Assembly (NCBI GenBank): GCA_030267965.1
Contig: BRYA01000387.1
Span: 18,580 to 35,464 of the forward strand
Length of the DNA: 16,885 bases
Direction: 5' to 3'
Source: Triparma columacea
Lineage: Eukaryota; Sar; Bolidophyceae; Parmales; Triparmaceae
Part shown: piece after piece, positions 9,032 to 16,885 of the stretch
How the letters are laid out: each line of letters opens with the position of its first letter
How positions within the stretch are numbered: position 1 is the stretch's first letter
The notes under the pieces: generated by a model
Told to the model about the DNA's origin: nothing
Database searches by the model: none
The model's input: the letters and a program-made list of their open reading frames with translations, nothing else
Translations under genes and position numbers: made by a program

Positions 9032-9299
9032 GTGAGTTAAGAGGAGGGAGACGGGGAACGAACAAGATTTATTTGACGCAAAAGCTATTTTTACGCGTGG
9101 TGTGATGTGATTTGCAAAGTGGCCCGAGATGGAGATGGCAAGAGGCCCAAGAGGGGGGGGTTATGAAACACTTAGTGTGTTTTTGGACGACGTCGTCGTC
9201 TTTTTTGGATTTATGTCCCTCGGAGGACCGGTGGTATTCAATGTTTAACCGAGTAACTAACTCATCTTGCCCCATCCCCGCTTAACGTCCTTCCTCTAG
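9032..9299 (+). other. Probable 5'-UTR intron of the large START/membrane gene
   Basis: A consensus donor GTGAGT starts at 9032. A strong acceptor CTTCCTCTAG ends at 9299, preceded by a pyrimidine-rich stretch and by CTTAAC (9281-9286) and ACTAAC (9256-9261), the branch-type sequence seen in the window's coding introns. In the large gene's frame an in-frame TGA at 9303-9305 separates the acceptor from the ATG at 9324, so a removed intron here would lie in the 5' UTR. At 268 bases it is longer than the coding introns. Confidence 0.5.
9186..9197. promoter_or_regulatory. 12-base perfect palindrome with ACGTC core
   Basis: GACGACGTCGTC reads the same on both strands and holds the GACGTC core of CRE/bZIP-type sites. 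Eleven of its bases (9186-9196) recur at 16833-16843 beyond the far end of the same gene. It lies 127 bases before the ATG, inside the proposed 5'-UTR intron. A binding role is inference. Confidence 0.4.
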
Positions 9300-9323
9300 G
9301 TTTGAGAAATCTGCAGAGGCAGC

Positions 9324-12300
9324 ATGGATCGTCGCGTCATGGAGCTCAGCGAGGAGATTGGATCGTCAACGGACCAACGCGGGGGAAGCGATCGCGAAGA
9401 TCCCTCTTTCAAAGGCATGGAGGGGGAGAAACCTCCCCGCAGGAGTGATGCTCCAGACCAAGAGGCTCCTCCCGGTGATGGTAGTCAACCAGACAACAAC
9501 GCAACGAAGCAACACGACAATGGTCTGCTGAAGACAACCGAGCCCCCTTCAGGCTCCAATCGCACACCCTCCGCAATATATGGCCCCGTAGATATCCATT
9601 ACACAGCTCTTGGCCCAAAACAAGTCGAACTAGTCAAGCTTCTGGATGACCGCGGAGCCGTTGAAGGCCTTATCGACAATTCTACCGGCGTCGATGTGAA
9701 GGTTATGGAGCTTGCTGATGTCTTCCACGACGAGCGCGACAAGATAATTGACTTTCTCCTCACCGATTGTGAGCAGGGCAAGTTCCGAAGGAAGACCCTC
9801 CAGGAGTACGACGAAAAGGAAGGAGTCATTCACAGAATCGTCTACTGGCAGTACTACGGCAGTGGGAATAAGTTCGTCGAGTTTCTGCTAGATGTCAGTG
9901 TCTTCGCTCCTGACAAATCGACAAACATTATGGAGTTGGCACCCCTTGATGAGGACGACCTTTCTGATGAGGCAACTGCTGTGCTTGGCAAAATTCTAGC
10001 GTCAATAAAGTCCAAGACTGTCAAGCGAGGTGTCATTAAGGGGGAGCTCAGCTTCACTGACTTTGAGTTTGGACAAACTGCAGTCACAATAATAGGAACT
10101 CTTAAGGCAGAGGAGAGAGCAACAGAGACAAAATCAGAAGTTGATGTTCGCACGTTCAAAAGCTTTAAGAGTATGAGATCCATGAGATCTAGTGTTGAAG
10201 GCAGCAACAGTGGCAGGACCACGAAGGGAGACGTCAAGGCTGCATATGCAGCAGTAAAGGGTATCATGGAGGAGGTCAGGAAGAAGTTCAGACAGCCTGG
10301 TGTCATTGATGAGAGGAGGAAAAGACACTTTGTGGAGGAGATCATGCCGAGGACACCGCCTCTGACAATAGAGGAGGACGCAATGTTGGAGAAGGTTGGG
10401 AGCCTAGAGAAGGAAATTCACACAAAAGGGAAGAGAATCAAGGGGACACTAAAGGAGGGCATTGACAAGTTCCTGTGGAGAGACGGGGACAAGGTGTGGG
10501 GAGCCTTTGGGGTCACTGTGGACAAGTCAGCAAAGGGTATGTTGGAAGAGCAATTTGTGCTTGACAAATATGAGTGGTCAGAGGAGCACTTCAAAATTAA
10601 TGGGAAGTTACCAAGGGTTGTCAGGAATGATTTTGAGGGAACTAGAAGCATGCACTATCATTATGGCGTGAAGGTCCCTGCCATCACCAACCGACTCTTT
10701 GAGATGTGGTTCGTGTGGAAGGAAGTCAAACTTGAGAATGGCCGGACATCGTACATGTTAGCTTTTGTGCCGCTGACAGAGTACCCTGAAGGAGGCTTCA
10801 AGGACCTCAGTAAGGAAGGATTTGTGCTAGCAGAGACTAGAGGTGTCTACTTCTTCAATGAGATTGCCCCAAATGTCTGTAGAGTGACACGCGTTCAGAC
10901 TGTCGATCTAAAATTTAGTGGCATTCATAAGACAGTGATGGACAAAGCAATTGACTACCTTGTAAATAGTCACCTTTTTGAGGCCAACAGGGTGCAGGAG
11001 AAGTTCAGGAGGAATGGGAAGGAGGTTGATGCTGAAGTGAGGGGTGCCTTGGTGGAGAGGATGAGGGAGGGTGTTGAGTTGGATGAGGACCAGAAGAAGG
11101 TGTTTAGGGAGTTGGAGAAGCTCTTTGATGGTGAGGATGAAGAAGGGTGGGGGCCTCTTGAGTCACCTTATCTTGGAGTGAAGATGGAGATCAAGCACCA
11201 GGCACAGAAGAATGGAAAGCAGAGAATAGCTTTGGGACGTGCAATAGCAACTGCAGACTGTACAGCAGAGGAGGCAGCTGCTTGGTACTTTGAGTACTGC
11301 AGTAGGGAGAGGATGGCAATTGATAGAGAGGAGGGGAACCCTGCAAGGCTAGAGGTCAGCCACAGGGAATTGAAGACAAATGTGAAGCTCTATGCAACAA
11401 TTAAGAAGATGCCTTTCTTGCTGCACAGCAGAGAGTTTGTCTTTAAACAAATTTGGATGAGATATGAGGATGGAAGCATGAGAGTTGCAGCCTGGACAGT
11501 TTCAGATCATATAGACTATGGAGGAAAGCTAGGCAAAATAGTCAAAGGGACCTCCAATGCAATTTTCTCAGCCACAAACATCATAAGCAGCAGCAAGACA
11601 AAGCAGTGCAAAATCCAAGTAGAGCAATATCTTGATGCAGGCGGGCTAATTCCAGTCAAGGTCATGAACCGTAAGCTACCCAATGCACTTGCTATCATTT
11701 CAAATATTACAGAGTTCTTCCAGAAAGATGAAGAGGTTGATAAAGCTGCACTGGCCTCTCTTGCCAACATCATCAAGAACAAACACCAATATTATACAGA
11801 TGAGGAGGAGGATGCAATCAGGAAGGGGAAGGAGTTCTATGAGAATTGCAAGAAGGACAAGAACTTTGATGATTTGAAGAGTCCTGATGAGAGGGTCAAG
11901 ATGAAGCTAGTTCATGTTGATGGGGCAAGCAGTGGGACTGGTTTTGCCACTACTGTGGTTGATGCGAGTGTGGAGGAGTGTGCTGCAAATGAGTTGTATT
12001 TGGAATCAAGAGAATTTCGTAAAACTTCAAAGGAGCGAGGGATCAGTGAGTATCACAGCAAAAATGTTAATGACCACACCTTCTATTACATCACAACAAG
12101 GGAACTTGGTCTCCCAGGATTTTCTCCTCGTGATGGGAGGAGTAAAATGACCTGGTTCAATCAAGATGACGGCAAAGTAATTATTGATGTTGCAGATACT
12201 GACGAACTTCATGAAGACTTTCCAGTGAAGGCTGGGAATGTTTTAGTAAAGATTCACACAGTATGGGTGTTTGAGCCACTTGACCCTATTGGAGGTGTGC

Positions 12301-15300
12301 CACAAACATCAGTGACTTTTACAACAAAGGTAGATCTTGGTGGTGTCTTCTTCTCCCCCATCATGAACAAGATTGCACCAAAATTCCTCGCAACAGTCTC
12401 TGACCATAGGAAGAAGTTTGACAAGAGCAAAGAGATTGACGCCTTCAAAAGACAGCAGATCATTGCAAACTTCGAGGAGATTGCAATTGAGGGAGCGCCA
12501 GGGATCGAAAATCACTTTGACGAGATTGATGGAGCTCAAGAGATCAGTAGTGGGTTGTCTGGGCATACATTGATTAAGGCAGAGAAGGGAATTGGATGGG
12601 GGAAGACTTCAATAACTGTGAGATCATCCCACAAGGAAGTTGCAGCATTCTTCTGGGACTTGAAAAGTGGAGTTGAAGCCCAGCTTCAGCTTCACAGAGT
12701 AAACAACAAGATACTTGTAATCACAGTTGAACATGAAGAGCATCTCACAGCTGTAAGGTTCTCAGAGGCTGGCCAGACGAAGACAGACGTTGAAATGATG
12801 ACTAGACAGGAGGGTTTAGGAAAGGCTGCTAGCAAACAGAGTGTAATCGAGCAACTTGGCATAGCAACTGACGCTACTTACTACTTTGATAATCTGCTCA
12901 AGAGCACAGAAGCAGGGATGGAGGATGGGTGGAGGTTTGGAGAGCAGCTGATGGACAGAATGAAGAGAAAGAATGCTGCAGTGGACAGTAAGATAGAGGT
13001 CGTGAGGGAATTTATTGCTGCCAATAGGGCACTGAGAGAGATTACAGAGCAGCATGGTTTCATGAGAACTATGCTGTATGCTGTGGTTCTGAACAAACTT
13101 AAAAGGAGAGCAAATAATGAGGGAGAAGATAACGGTGAGGAGGAAGCCAGGGGATGGGAGATTGGGAGTGCAATGGCAGCAACAATGTTGAGCACAGCAA
13201 CTCATGTTCATGCTGTAGATGAATGGGCGCTTCAATTCACTGAAGTGCAAGAAGTCATGAATGAACAAGTGTGGTTACGGTCCATGCTTGAGGAAATTGT
13301 TAAGCAATTATTTATGAAGTCTAAGTTAGGCTTAAAGGCAAGGGTGACTGTTGGTGCTGCCACAAGCATGCTTGATTTGCTGACCGATGTGTATGTGACG
13401 TACATGTTTTGGAGAGAAAAGAAGTTTGGGTACTTTAAGGCATCTTTCGCAAGTTTAGCAGCGTCAATTGGGCTACAGATGGGTTTAGTTTGGGTACAGA
13501 ACAGAACGTTGGGGACAAAGAGGGTGTTGAGGGAGTTGATTCCAATCTTGCTTGCGTACAAGCCTGCACTTGATGCTAACAGGGTGGCAACTGGAGAAAA
13601 GCAAGAAGTTGGGTCACATTTTCCCCCAACATTTGAAATGACTTATGTGAAAGTTATTGAGATGTTTGCTGAGGCAATCCCAGGAGTTATCATCCAACTA
13701 ATGGCTATAGCAACCAGTGACAAAGAAGATATTGGAACTTCAGCATGGCTTTCAGTTGCAATGTCAGCAATTACCACAGGCTTTGCCTCTGCAACAATTA
13801 GTTATGACTGGGACACAAAACCTAGTTGGAGAGAAAGTCAGCCAAACTTTTATGGTTATATACCTTCAAAAGCAAGCAGGAGAACAGCAGTGTTTGTGTC
13901 CATGTTGCTCTTTGCAGCAGGGATGCTTCTCATAAGATGCACAACAATAATACTTCTTGGGTTGATTGGGGGACGTTGGGCCTTTCTCTACATTGGCGCT
14001 GACCTTGGTCTGTACATGTTAGTTACCAAATTGAGAGGAGACTTTTGGTATTGGATGCCATTAGGGGGTAACACAGAGATTGTGAGTAGTATTATTTGCA
14101 GAGTGTTGGCCAAGATCATTGTAGACTTCACTTCAATGGTGCAATTGAGACATCCTAATGAAGTCGGTGGAGCATATTGGTTGTTTGGTATTTTGTTGAC
14201 AATGGGAAGCTTACCAGTGTCAATATATTTAGCTTCACCTTATGTTGATGAGAGAGCAATTGATATTGCATCATCAATTCGGAACTATTTAATACTAGCA
14301 ACTACTCTATGCTTTGTTGTCTTCTTTTTAAGCATTGAAAGGAAATACTGGCACACATTTTGGAGCACACAGAAATCCAAGGACTTGACAATGGCATATT
14401 TCCTTGAAGGAGAAAGTGATGTAATGAAGTTTGAACTCTTAGGGTGTTCAAGGCATCATTGGGTCTCAATTGAAGGAGAAGTTAAGAAATGGGTTGAGTT
14501 GAACTGGACTACTTGGGAAGAGGAGCAGCCAGAGTGGTTTTATTGGTGGAGGAGGGCCAGGGTGCCAGTTGAATTTATTCCAGGAGATGGAGATGCTAGA
14601 ATGAGAGAGAGTGTTAGGAGAGCAAGTGTTGATGCCGAAGCCGAGGGTGGTCTAGCAGGTGCTGTGAGAGCAAGTATTAGGAGAGCAAGTGTTAGCTTGG
14701 ACAACAGGGGCGCACTGATTGCTTCACATGCTGTGAAAGATACTACACAAGACCATGCAAGTTTAGATCCTAAACAACACGGTCAGTTGTTGGGAGAGCA
14801 GCTGTTGGTTGCATTAAGTTTCAGGAAAAAGGGAATGACAAAGGAGGAAGCTGTCAGGTCATTTATTGGAAAAAACTACTTTCTGAGACAAGCTGCAGAA
14901 AAGTACGCATTTATCACACCAATGCTTGGCGCTATATTCAAGAACAAGCTGCTTGGGCTTAGGAAGGTAGAGGGTAAGGCTGTAGAGCTGGGGGAGAAGG
15001 AGGGGATGGAGATTGGAGAGTCTCTAGCAAGGAGTTTGGCTATAAATACTCAGCCAATTACTGCTGTTGATGCCTTCATCTTAAATTTCCCTGCGCTACA
15101 GGAGCTTGATGAGGAATATGAATGGTTCAGACCTATGATTGAGTCAATTAGCTACAGGCTTTTGGAGGAAGTTCCTTGGGGGTTGAAGGCGAGAGTGACT
15201 CTTGGGGCTATCACAAGTATGTCTGATTTGCTGACTGATGTGTATGTAACGTACATGTTTTTTAGTGGAGGTAAGGATGGGTATTTCAAGGCTTCTCTTG

Positions 15301-16640
15301 CAAGTTTGGTTGTGTCAATAGGGATACAAATACTTTTTGTTTGGGGACAATACAGAAAGTTGGGAATGAAGAGGGTCTTAAGGGAGTGGTTTCCAATTTT
15401 GATTGGATTTAAGCCTGCTGTCGATGCCTACAGGGTTGCAAATGGAGACAAACAAGAGGCTGGACAAGCAATAGATGCTCTGACAGAGATGACTTACATG
15501 AAAGGGATAGAGATGTTTGCTGAGGCAATACCAGGAGTGATCATCCAACTTCTGGCAGTTGCAACAAACAAAGGAAAGACTTCAAGGGCAGCATGGCTAT
15601 CAATTTCAATTTCAGCATTGACAACAGGCTTTGCATCAGCAACTATAAGTTATGATTGGGACACTGACCCAGTGAATAGAATGCAAGTGCCTGATTTCTA
15701 TGGTTATGTGCCTGCAAATCCCACCAAAAGATCCATTACATTCATTTCACTGATGCTCTTGAGCGCATGTATGCTTGTGATAAGGTGCATGACAATAGTA
15801 GTGTTAGGGCTCCTTGGTGGTAGATGGGTCTCTCTCTATATTGGGGCTGATCTTGGTCTGTATTTGTTGGTGAAGATTTTAAGAGAAGATTTTTGGTATT
15901 GGATTTCTGCAGGGGAAAATATAGAGCTATTGAGTAGCATTATCTGCAGAGTAGCGGCAAAAGTTGTGGGAGATTTCACTTCGATTGTGCAGTCTAGGCA
16001 CCCTTATGAGGTTGGTGGAATATATTGGATGTTTGGGTTTTTGCTGACAATGGGAAGTCTTCCAATAGCTACAATTCTAGCTGAAAGGAGAAATGCTTCA
16101 GACAATGGGCTCAAACTGGCTTGGACAGTAGTTGGAATATTTATACCGTGTGCACTTGTGTTGTTTGTAGTATTTTTCTTTAACATTGAGAAAAAATATT
16201 GGGGCACCTTCTTGAGTTTTCAAAGGGGTAAGGACTTGACAGTAAAGAACTTTATGGAAGGAAAAGACGACGCAATAAAGGCAGGTTACACTTTTCAAGT
16301 TTCAAAACATCATTGGAAGGCAATTGAAGAAGAAGTGAAAGCTTGGGTTGAGGCAAATTGGGATAGATGGGTGGAGGAGAAACCCAAATGGTTTGATGAC
16401 ACAATGAGAGCTAGAGTGCCAGTTGAATACATTCCAGGAGCAGGAGATGCTAGAAGGAGAGAGAGTGTTAGAAGAGCGAGTGTAGGTGCTCAAACTAAGG
16501 GTGGTCTAGCCAGTGCTTTCAGAGCAAGCATTGGGAGAGCAAGTGAGGGAGGCGCTGATGGTGGAGATATTGTTGAGGTAGGAGGTGGGATGGCTAAAGA
16601 AAGAAGTGTTGTGCCGAAAAGAGACGATGATGGGGATTAA
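9324..16640 (+). CDS. Giant intronless START-like / tandem XKR-like polytopic membrane protein (2438 aa)
   Basis: A single open frame of 2438 codons; the ATG has an in-frame TGA 21 bases upstream, so the start is well defined. Residues 1-85 are polar and disordered. START-like folds (hydrophobic cavity for one lipid) are seen near 364-560, 613-800 and 853-1040, judged from repeated patterns such as SREFVFKQIWMR, DGSMRVAAW, LIPVKVMN and RLFEMWFVW. A more divergent one near 90-265 and a partial one near 1064-1190 are less sure. Then come two 584-residue units (1206-1789 and 1824-2407), each with about 9 hydrophobic segments. Shared marks are DLLTDVYVTYMF, EMFAEAIPGVIIQL, TTGFASATISYDWDT and YIGADLGLY. 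The DLLTD and E..P...IQL features recall XK-related scramblases. No signal peptide is seen; the START part is probably cytosolic. Likely role: sensing, transfer or scrambling of lipids at a membrane. START is fairly sure, XKR likeness is inference, and the overall architecture is one I do not recognise. Confidence 0.85.
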   Translation: MDRRVMELSEEIGSSTDQRGGSDREDPSFKGMEGEKPPRRSDAPDQEAPPGDGSQPDNNATKQHDNGLLKTTEPPSGSNRTPSAIYGPVDIHYTALGPKQVELVKLLDDRGAVEGLIDNSTGVDVKVMELADVFHDERDKIIDFLLTDCEQGKFRRKTLQEYDEKEGVIHRIVYWQYYGSGNKFVEFLLDVSVFAPDKSTNIMELAPLDEDDLSDEATAVLGKILASIKSKTVKRGVIKGELSFTDFEFGQTAVTIIGTLKAEERATETKSEVDVRTFKSFKSMRSMRSSVEGSNSGRTTKGDVKAAYAAVKGIMEEVRKKFRQPGVIDERRKRHFVEEIMPRTPPLTIEEDAMLEKVGSLEKEIHTKGKRIKGTLKEGIDKFLWRDGDKVWGAFGVTVDKSAKGMLEEQFVLDKYEWSEEHFKINGKLPRVVRNDFEGTRSMHYHYGVKVPAITNRLFEMWFVWKEVKLENGRTSYMLAFVPLTEYPEGGFKDLSKEGFVLAETRGVYFFNEIAPNVCRVTRVQTVDLKFSGIHKTVMDKAIDYLVNSHLFEANRVQEKFRRNGKEVDAEVRGALVERMREGVELDEDQKKVFRELEKLFDGEDEEGWGPLESPYLGVKMEIKHQAQKNGKQRIALGRAIATADCTAEEAAAWYFEYCSRERMAIDREEGNPARLEVSHRELKTNVKLYATIKKMPFLLHSREFVFKQIWMRYEDGSMRVAAWTVSDHIDYGGKLGKIVKGTSNAIFSATNIISSSKTKQCKIQVEQYLDAGGLIPVKVMNRKLPNALAIISNITEFFQKDEEVDKAALASLANIIKNKHQYYTDEEEDAIRKGKEFYENCKKDKNFDDLKSPDERVKMKLVHVDGASSGTGFATTVVDASVEECAANELYLESREFRKTSKERGISEYHSKNVNDHTFYYITTRELGLPGFSPRDGRSKMTWFNQDDGKVIIDVADTDELHEDFPVKAGNVLVKIHTVWVFEPLDPIGGVPQTSVTFTTKVDLGGVFFSPIMNKIAPKFLATVSDHRKKFDKSKEIDAFKRQQIIANFEEIAIEGAPGIENHFDEIDGAQEISSGLSGHTLIKAEKGIGWGKTSITVRSSHKEVAAFFWDLKSGVEAQLQLHRVNNKILVITVEHEEHLTAVRFSEAGQTKTDVEMMTRQEGLGKAASKQSVIEQLGIATDATYYFDNLLKSTEAGMEDGWRFGEQLMDRMKRKNAAVDSKIEVVREFIAANRALREITEQHGFMRTMLYAVVLNKLKRRANNEGEDNGEEEARGWEIGSAMAATMLSTATHVHAVDEWALQFTEVQEVMNEQVWLRSMLEEIVKQLFMKSKLGLKARVTVGAATSMLDLLTDVYVTYMFWREKKFGYFKASFASLAASIGLQMGLVWVQNRTLGTKRVLRELIPILLAYKPALDANRVATGEKQEVGSHFPPTFEMTYVKVIEMFAEAIPGVIIQLMAIATSDKEDIGTSAWLSVAMSAITTGFASATISYDWDTKPSWRESQPNFYGYIPSKASRRTAVFVSMLLFAAGMLLIRCTTIILLGLIGGRWAFLYIGADLGLYMLVTKLRGDFWYWMPLGGNTEIVSSIICRVLAKIIVDFTSMVQLRHPNEVGGAYWLFGILLTMGSLPVSIYLASPYVDERAIDIASSIRNYLILATTLCFVVFFLSIERKYWHTFWSTQKSKDLTMAYFLEGESDVMKFELLGCSRHHWVSIEGEVKKWVELNWTTWEEEQPEWFYWWRRARVPVEFIPGDGDARMRESVRRASVDAEAEGGLAGAVRASIRRASVSLDNRGALIASHAVKDTTQDHASLDPKQHGQLLGEQLLVALSFRKKGMTKEEAVRSFIGKNYFLRQAAEKYAFITPMLGAIFKNKLLGLRKVEGKAVELGEKEGMEIGESLARSLAINTQPITAVDAFILNFPALQELDEEYEWFRPMIESISYRLLEEVPWGLKARVTLGAITSMSDLLTDVYVTYMFFSGGKDGYFKASLASLVVSIGIQILFVWGQYRKLGMKRVLREWFPILIGFKPAVDAYRVANGDKQEAGQAIDALTEMTYMKGIEMFAEAIPGVIIQLLAVATNKGKTSRAAWLSISISALTTGFASATISYDWDTDPVNRMQVPDFYGYVPANPTKRSITFISLMLLSACMLVIRCMTIVVLGLLGGRWVSLYIGADLGLYLLVKILREDFWYWISAGENIELLSSIICRVAAKVVGDFTSIVQSRHPYEVGGIYWMFGFLLTMGSLPIATILAERRNASDNGLKLAWTVVGIFIPCALVLFVVFFFNIEKKYWGTFLSFQRGKDLTVKNFMEGKDDAIKAGYTFQVSKHHWKAIEEEVKAWVEANWDRWVEEKPKWFDDTMRARVPVEYIPGAGDARRRESVRRASVGAQTKGGLASAFRASIGRASEGGADGGDIVEVGGGMAKERSVVPKRDDDGD
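12939..14690 (+). repeat. Tandem membrane unit 1 (584 codons)
   Basis: First copy of the duplicated C-terminal unit, from GEQL to RRAS. It has a helical lead-in (about residues 1206-1335), then hydrophobic segments beginning at about 1341, 1371, 1460, 1490, 1525, 1555, 1580, 1620 and 1660, and a basic tail with two RRAS motifs (Ser 1768 and Ser 1789). Parts of the core match unit 2 at roughly two-thirds identity by eye. Confidence 0.85.
14793..16544 (+). repeat. Tandem membrane unit 2 (584 codons)
   Basis: Second copy, same length as the first (1752 bases) and in the same frame, offset 1851 to 1854 bases by small compensating indels. The lead-in helices are less conserved than the membrane core. 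It ends in the same RESVRRASV-type tail (Ser 2386), but the second RRAS has become GRAS (Ser 2407). About 100 bases of polar linker separate the units. The DNA identity is patchy, so the duplication is not recent. Confidence 0.85.
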
Positions 16641-16885
16641 CTTATAGGGCGGCAACATTTGTAGGACAAATTGATTTGATTTGTTATTGTTGGGAATATT
16701 GTAGAGGTGTCGTAGATGTATTATGGGAGTGTTAAAGTGGTTTGTGAGTATAATGGAAGTATAGTAGATGTGTATGAAATTTTAAAGAGTTTTAGAAGTT
16801 TATAGTGATAAGTAGGGAAAATTTTCGACCGCGACGACGTCGTAGAAATTTTCACCTCACCCCCCCCCTCCGATCACCGTCACTC
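16641..16885. other. A/T-rich 3' flank with palindromic element and terminal C-run
   Basis: The first 175 bases are A/T-rich with loosely repeated GTAGATGT-type sequence and probably hold the 3' UTR. Near the end, GAAAATTTTC (16817-16826), the palindrome ACGACGTCGT (16834-16843) and GAAATTTTC (16845-16853) form a cluster of inverted sequences. A C-run follows from about 16860. This may be the promoter of, or an intron in, a gene lying beyond the window. No coding frame was recognised. Confidence 0.4.

Noticed and set aside
9069..9275. 68-codon open frame on the - strand
   Set aside because: Short, no domain, and it covers the proposed 5'-UTR intron of the next gene.
8447..9323. A tRNA or other small RNA gene, or a missing BIO1 exon
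   Set aside because: No paired A and B boxes, no cloverleaf-like arms and no aminotransferase motifs were seen on either strand.
9854..10345. 163-codon open frame on the - strand in the large gene
   Set aside because: Shadow of the START-like coding frame; no motif and no splice or promoter context.
12816..13268. 150-codon Cys/Ser/His-rich open frame on the - strand
   Set aside because: Antisense of the linker and first membrane unit of the large gene; no family resemblance.
12939..16544. Transposon or LTR element as the source of the repeat
   Set aside because: The repeat is in frame within one coding region, has no terminal repeats or transposase, and encodes membrane segments.
14600..16550. 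CRISPR-like or minisatellite array in the AGAGCAAGTGT-type sequence
   Set aside because: Only a few imperfect copies, all encoding the RRAS tail; explained by the protein motif and the unit duplication.

Overview
The window is nuclear DNA from a compact eukaryotic genome. I see five protein-coding genes. Four of them are split by short GT-AG introns of about 78 to 194 bases; the fifth is a 7.3 kb gene with no intron in its coding region. The gene set fits a single-celled alga: a WHEP-domain prolyl-tRNA synthetase, a BIO3-like dethiobiotin synthetase that appears organelle-targeted, and a kinesin-13-like motor. A photosynthetic stramenopile (diatom or bolidophyte type) is my best guess. That is inference, because no rRNA or organelle marker lies in the window.

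Layout, left to right. (1) 47-937, + strand: the 3' two exons of an AGC-family protein kinase whose 5' end is outside the window. (2) 938-1301: intergenic DNA with a GA microsatellite and a G-rich purine tract. (3) 1302-4564, + strand: a four-exon kinesin-13-like gene of 988 aa, with a roughly 130-residue insertion in the motor head. (4) 4582-7104, - strand: a seven-exon prolyl-tRNA synthetase, tail-to-tail with the kinesin and only 17 bases from it, stop to stop. (5) 7105-7287: a short divergent promoter. (6) 7288-8446, + strand: a three-exon stand-alone dethiobiotin synthetase. (7) 8447-9323: the longest stretch without coding, holding candidate promoter elements and a probable 5'-UTR intron. 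(8) 9324-16640, + strand: a 2438-aa intronless membrane protein with START-like lipid-binding domains at the N terminus and two tandem copies of a polytopic membrane unit at the C terminus. (9) 16641-16885: A/T-rich 3' flank ending in a palindromic element and a C-run.

The genes do not form a pathway. They are ordinary separate eukaryotic genes packed closely, with convergent and divergent neighbours sharing very little DNA. The most unusual item is the 2438-aa protein. Its C-terminal units resemble XK-related (XKR) phospholipid scramblases by motif, and it joins them to a series of START-like lipid-binding folds, which would make a one-chain lipid-handling machine. Other points of interest are the kinesin head insertion, a duplicated AFFxMLR motif in the kinesin N terminus, introns whose 3' tracts are runs of C rather than U, and several in-frame start codons with targeting-like sequence on the synthetase. 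Exon joins were made by eye from splice-site consensus, unbroken frame and family similarity; none was tested against transcripts.
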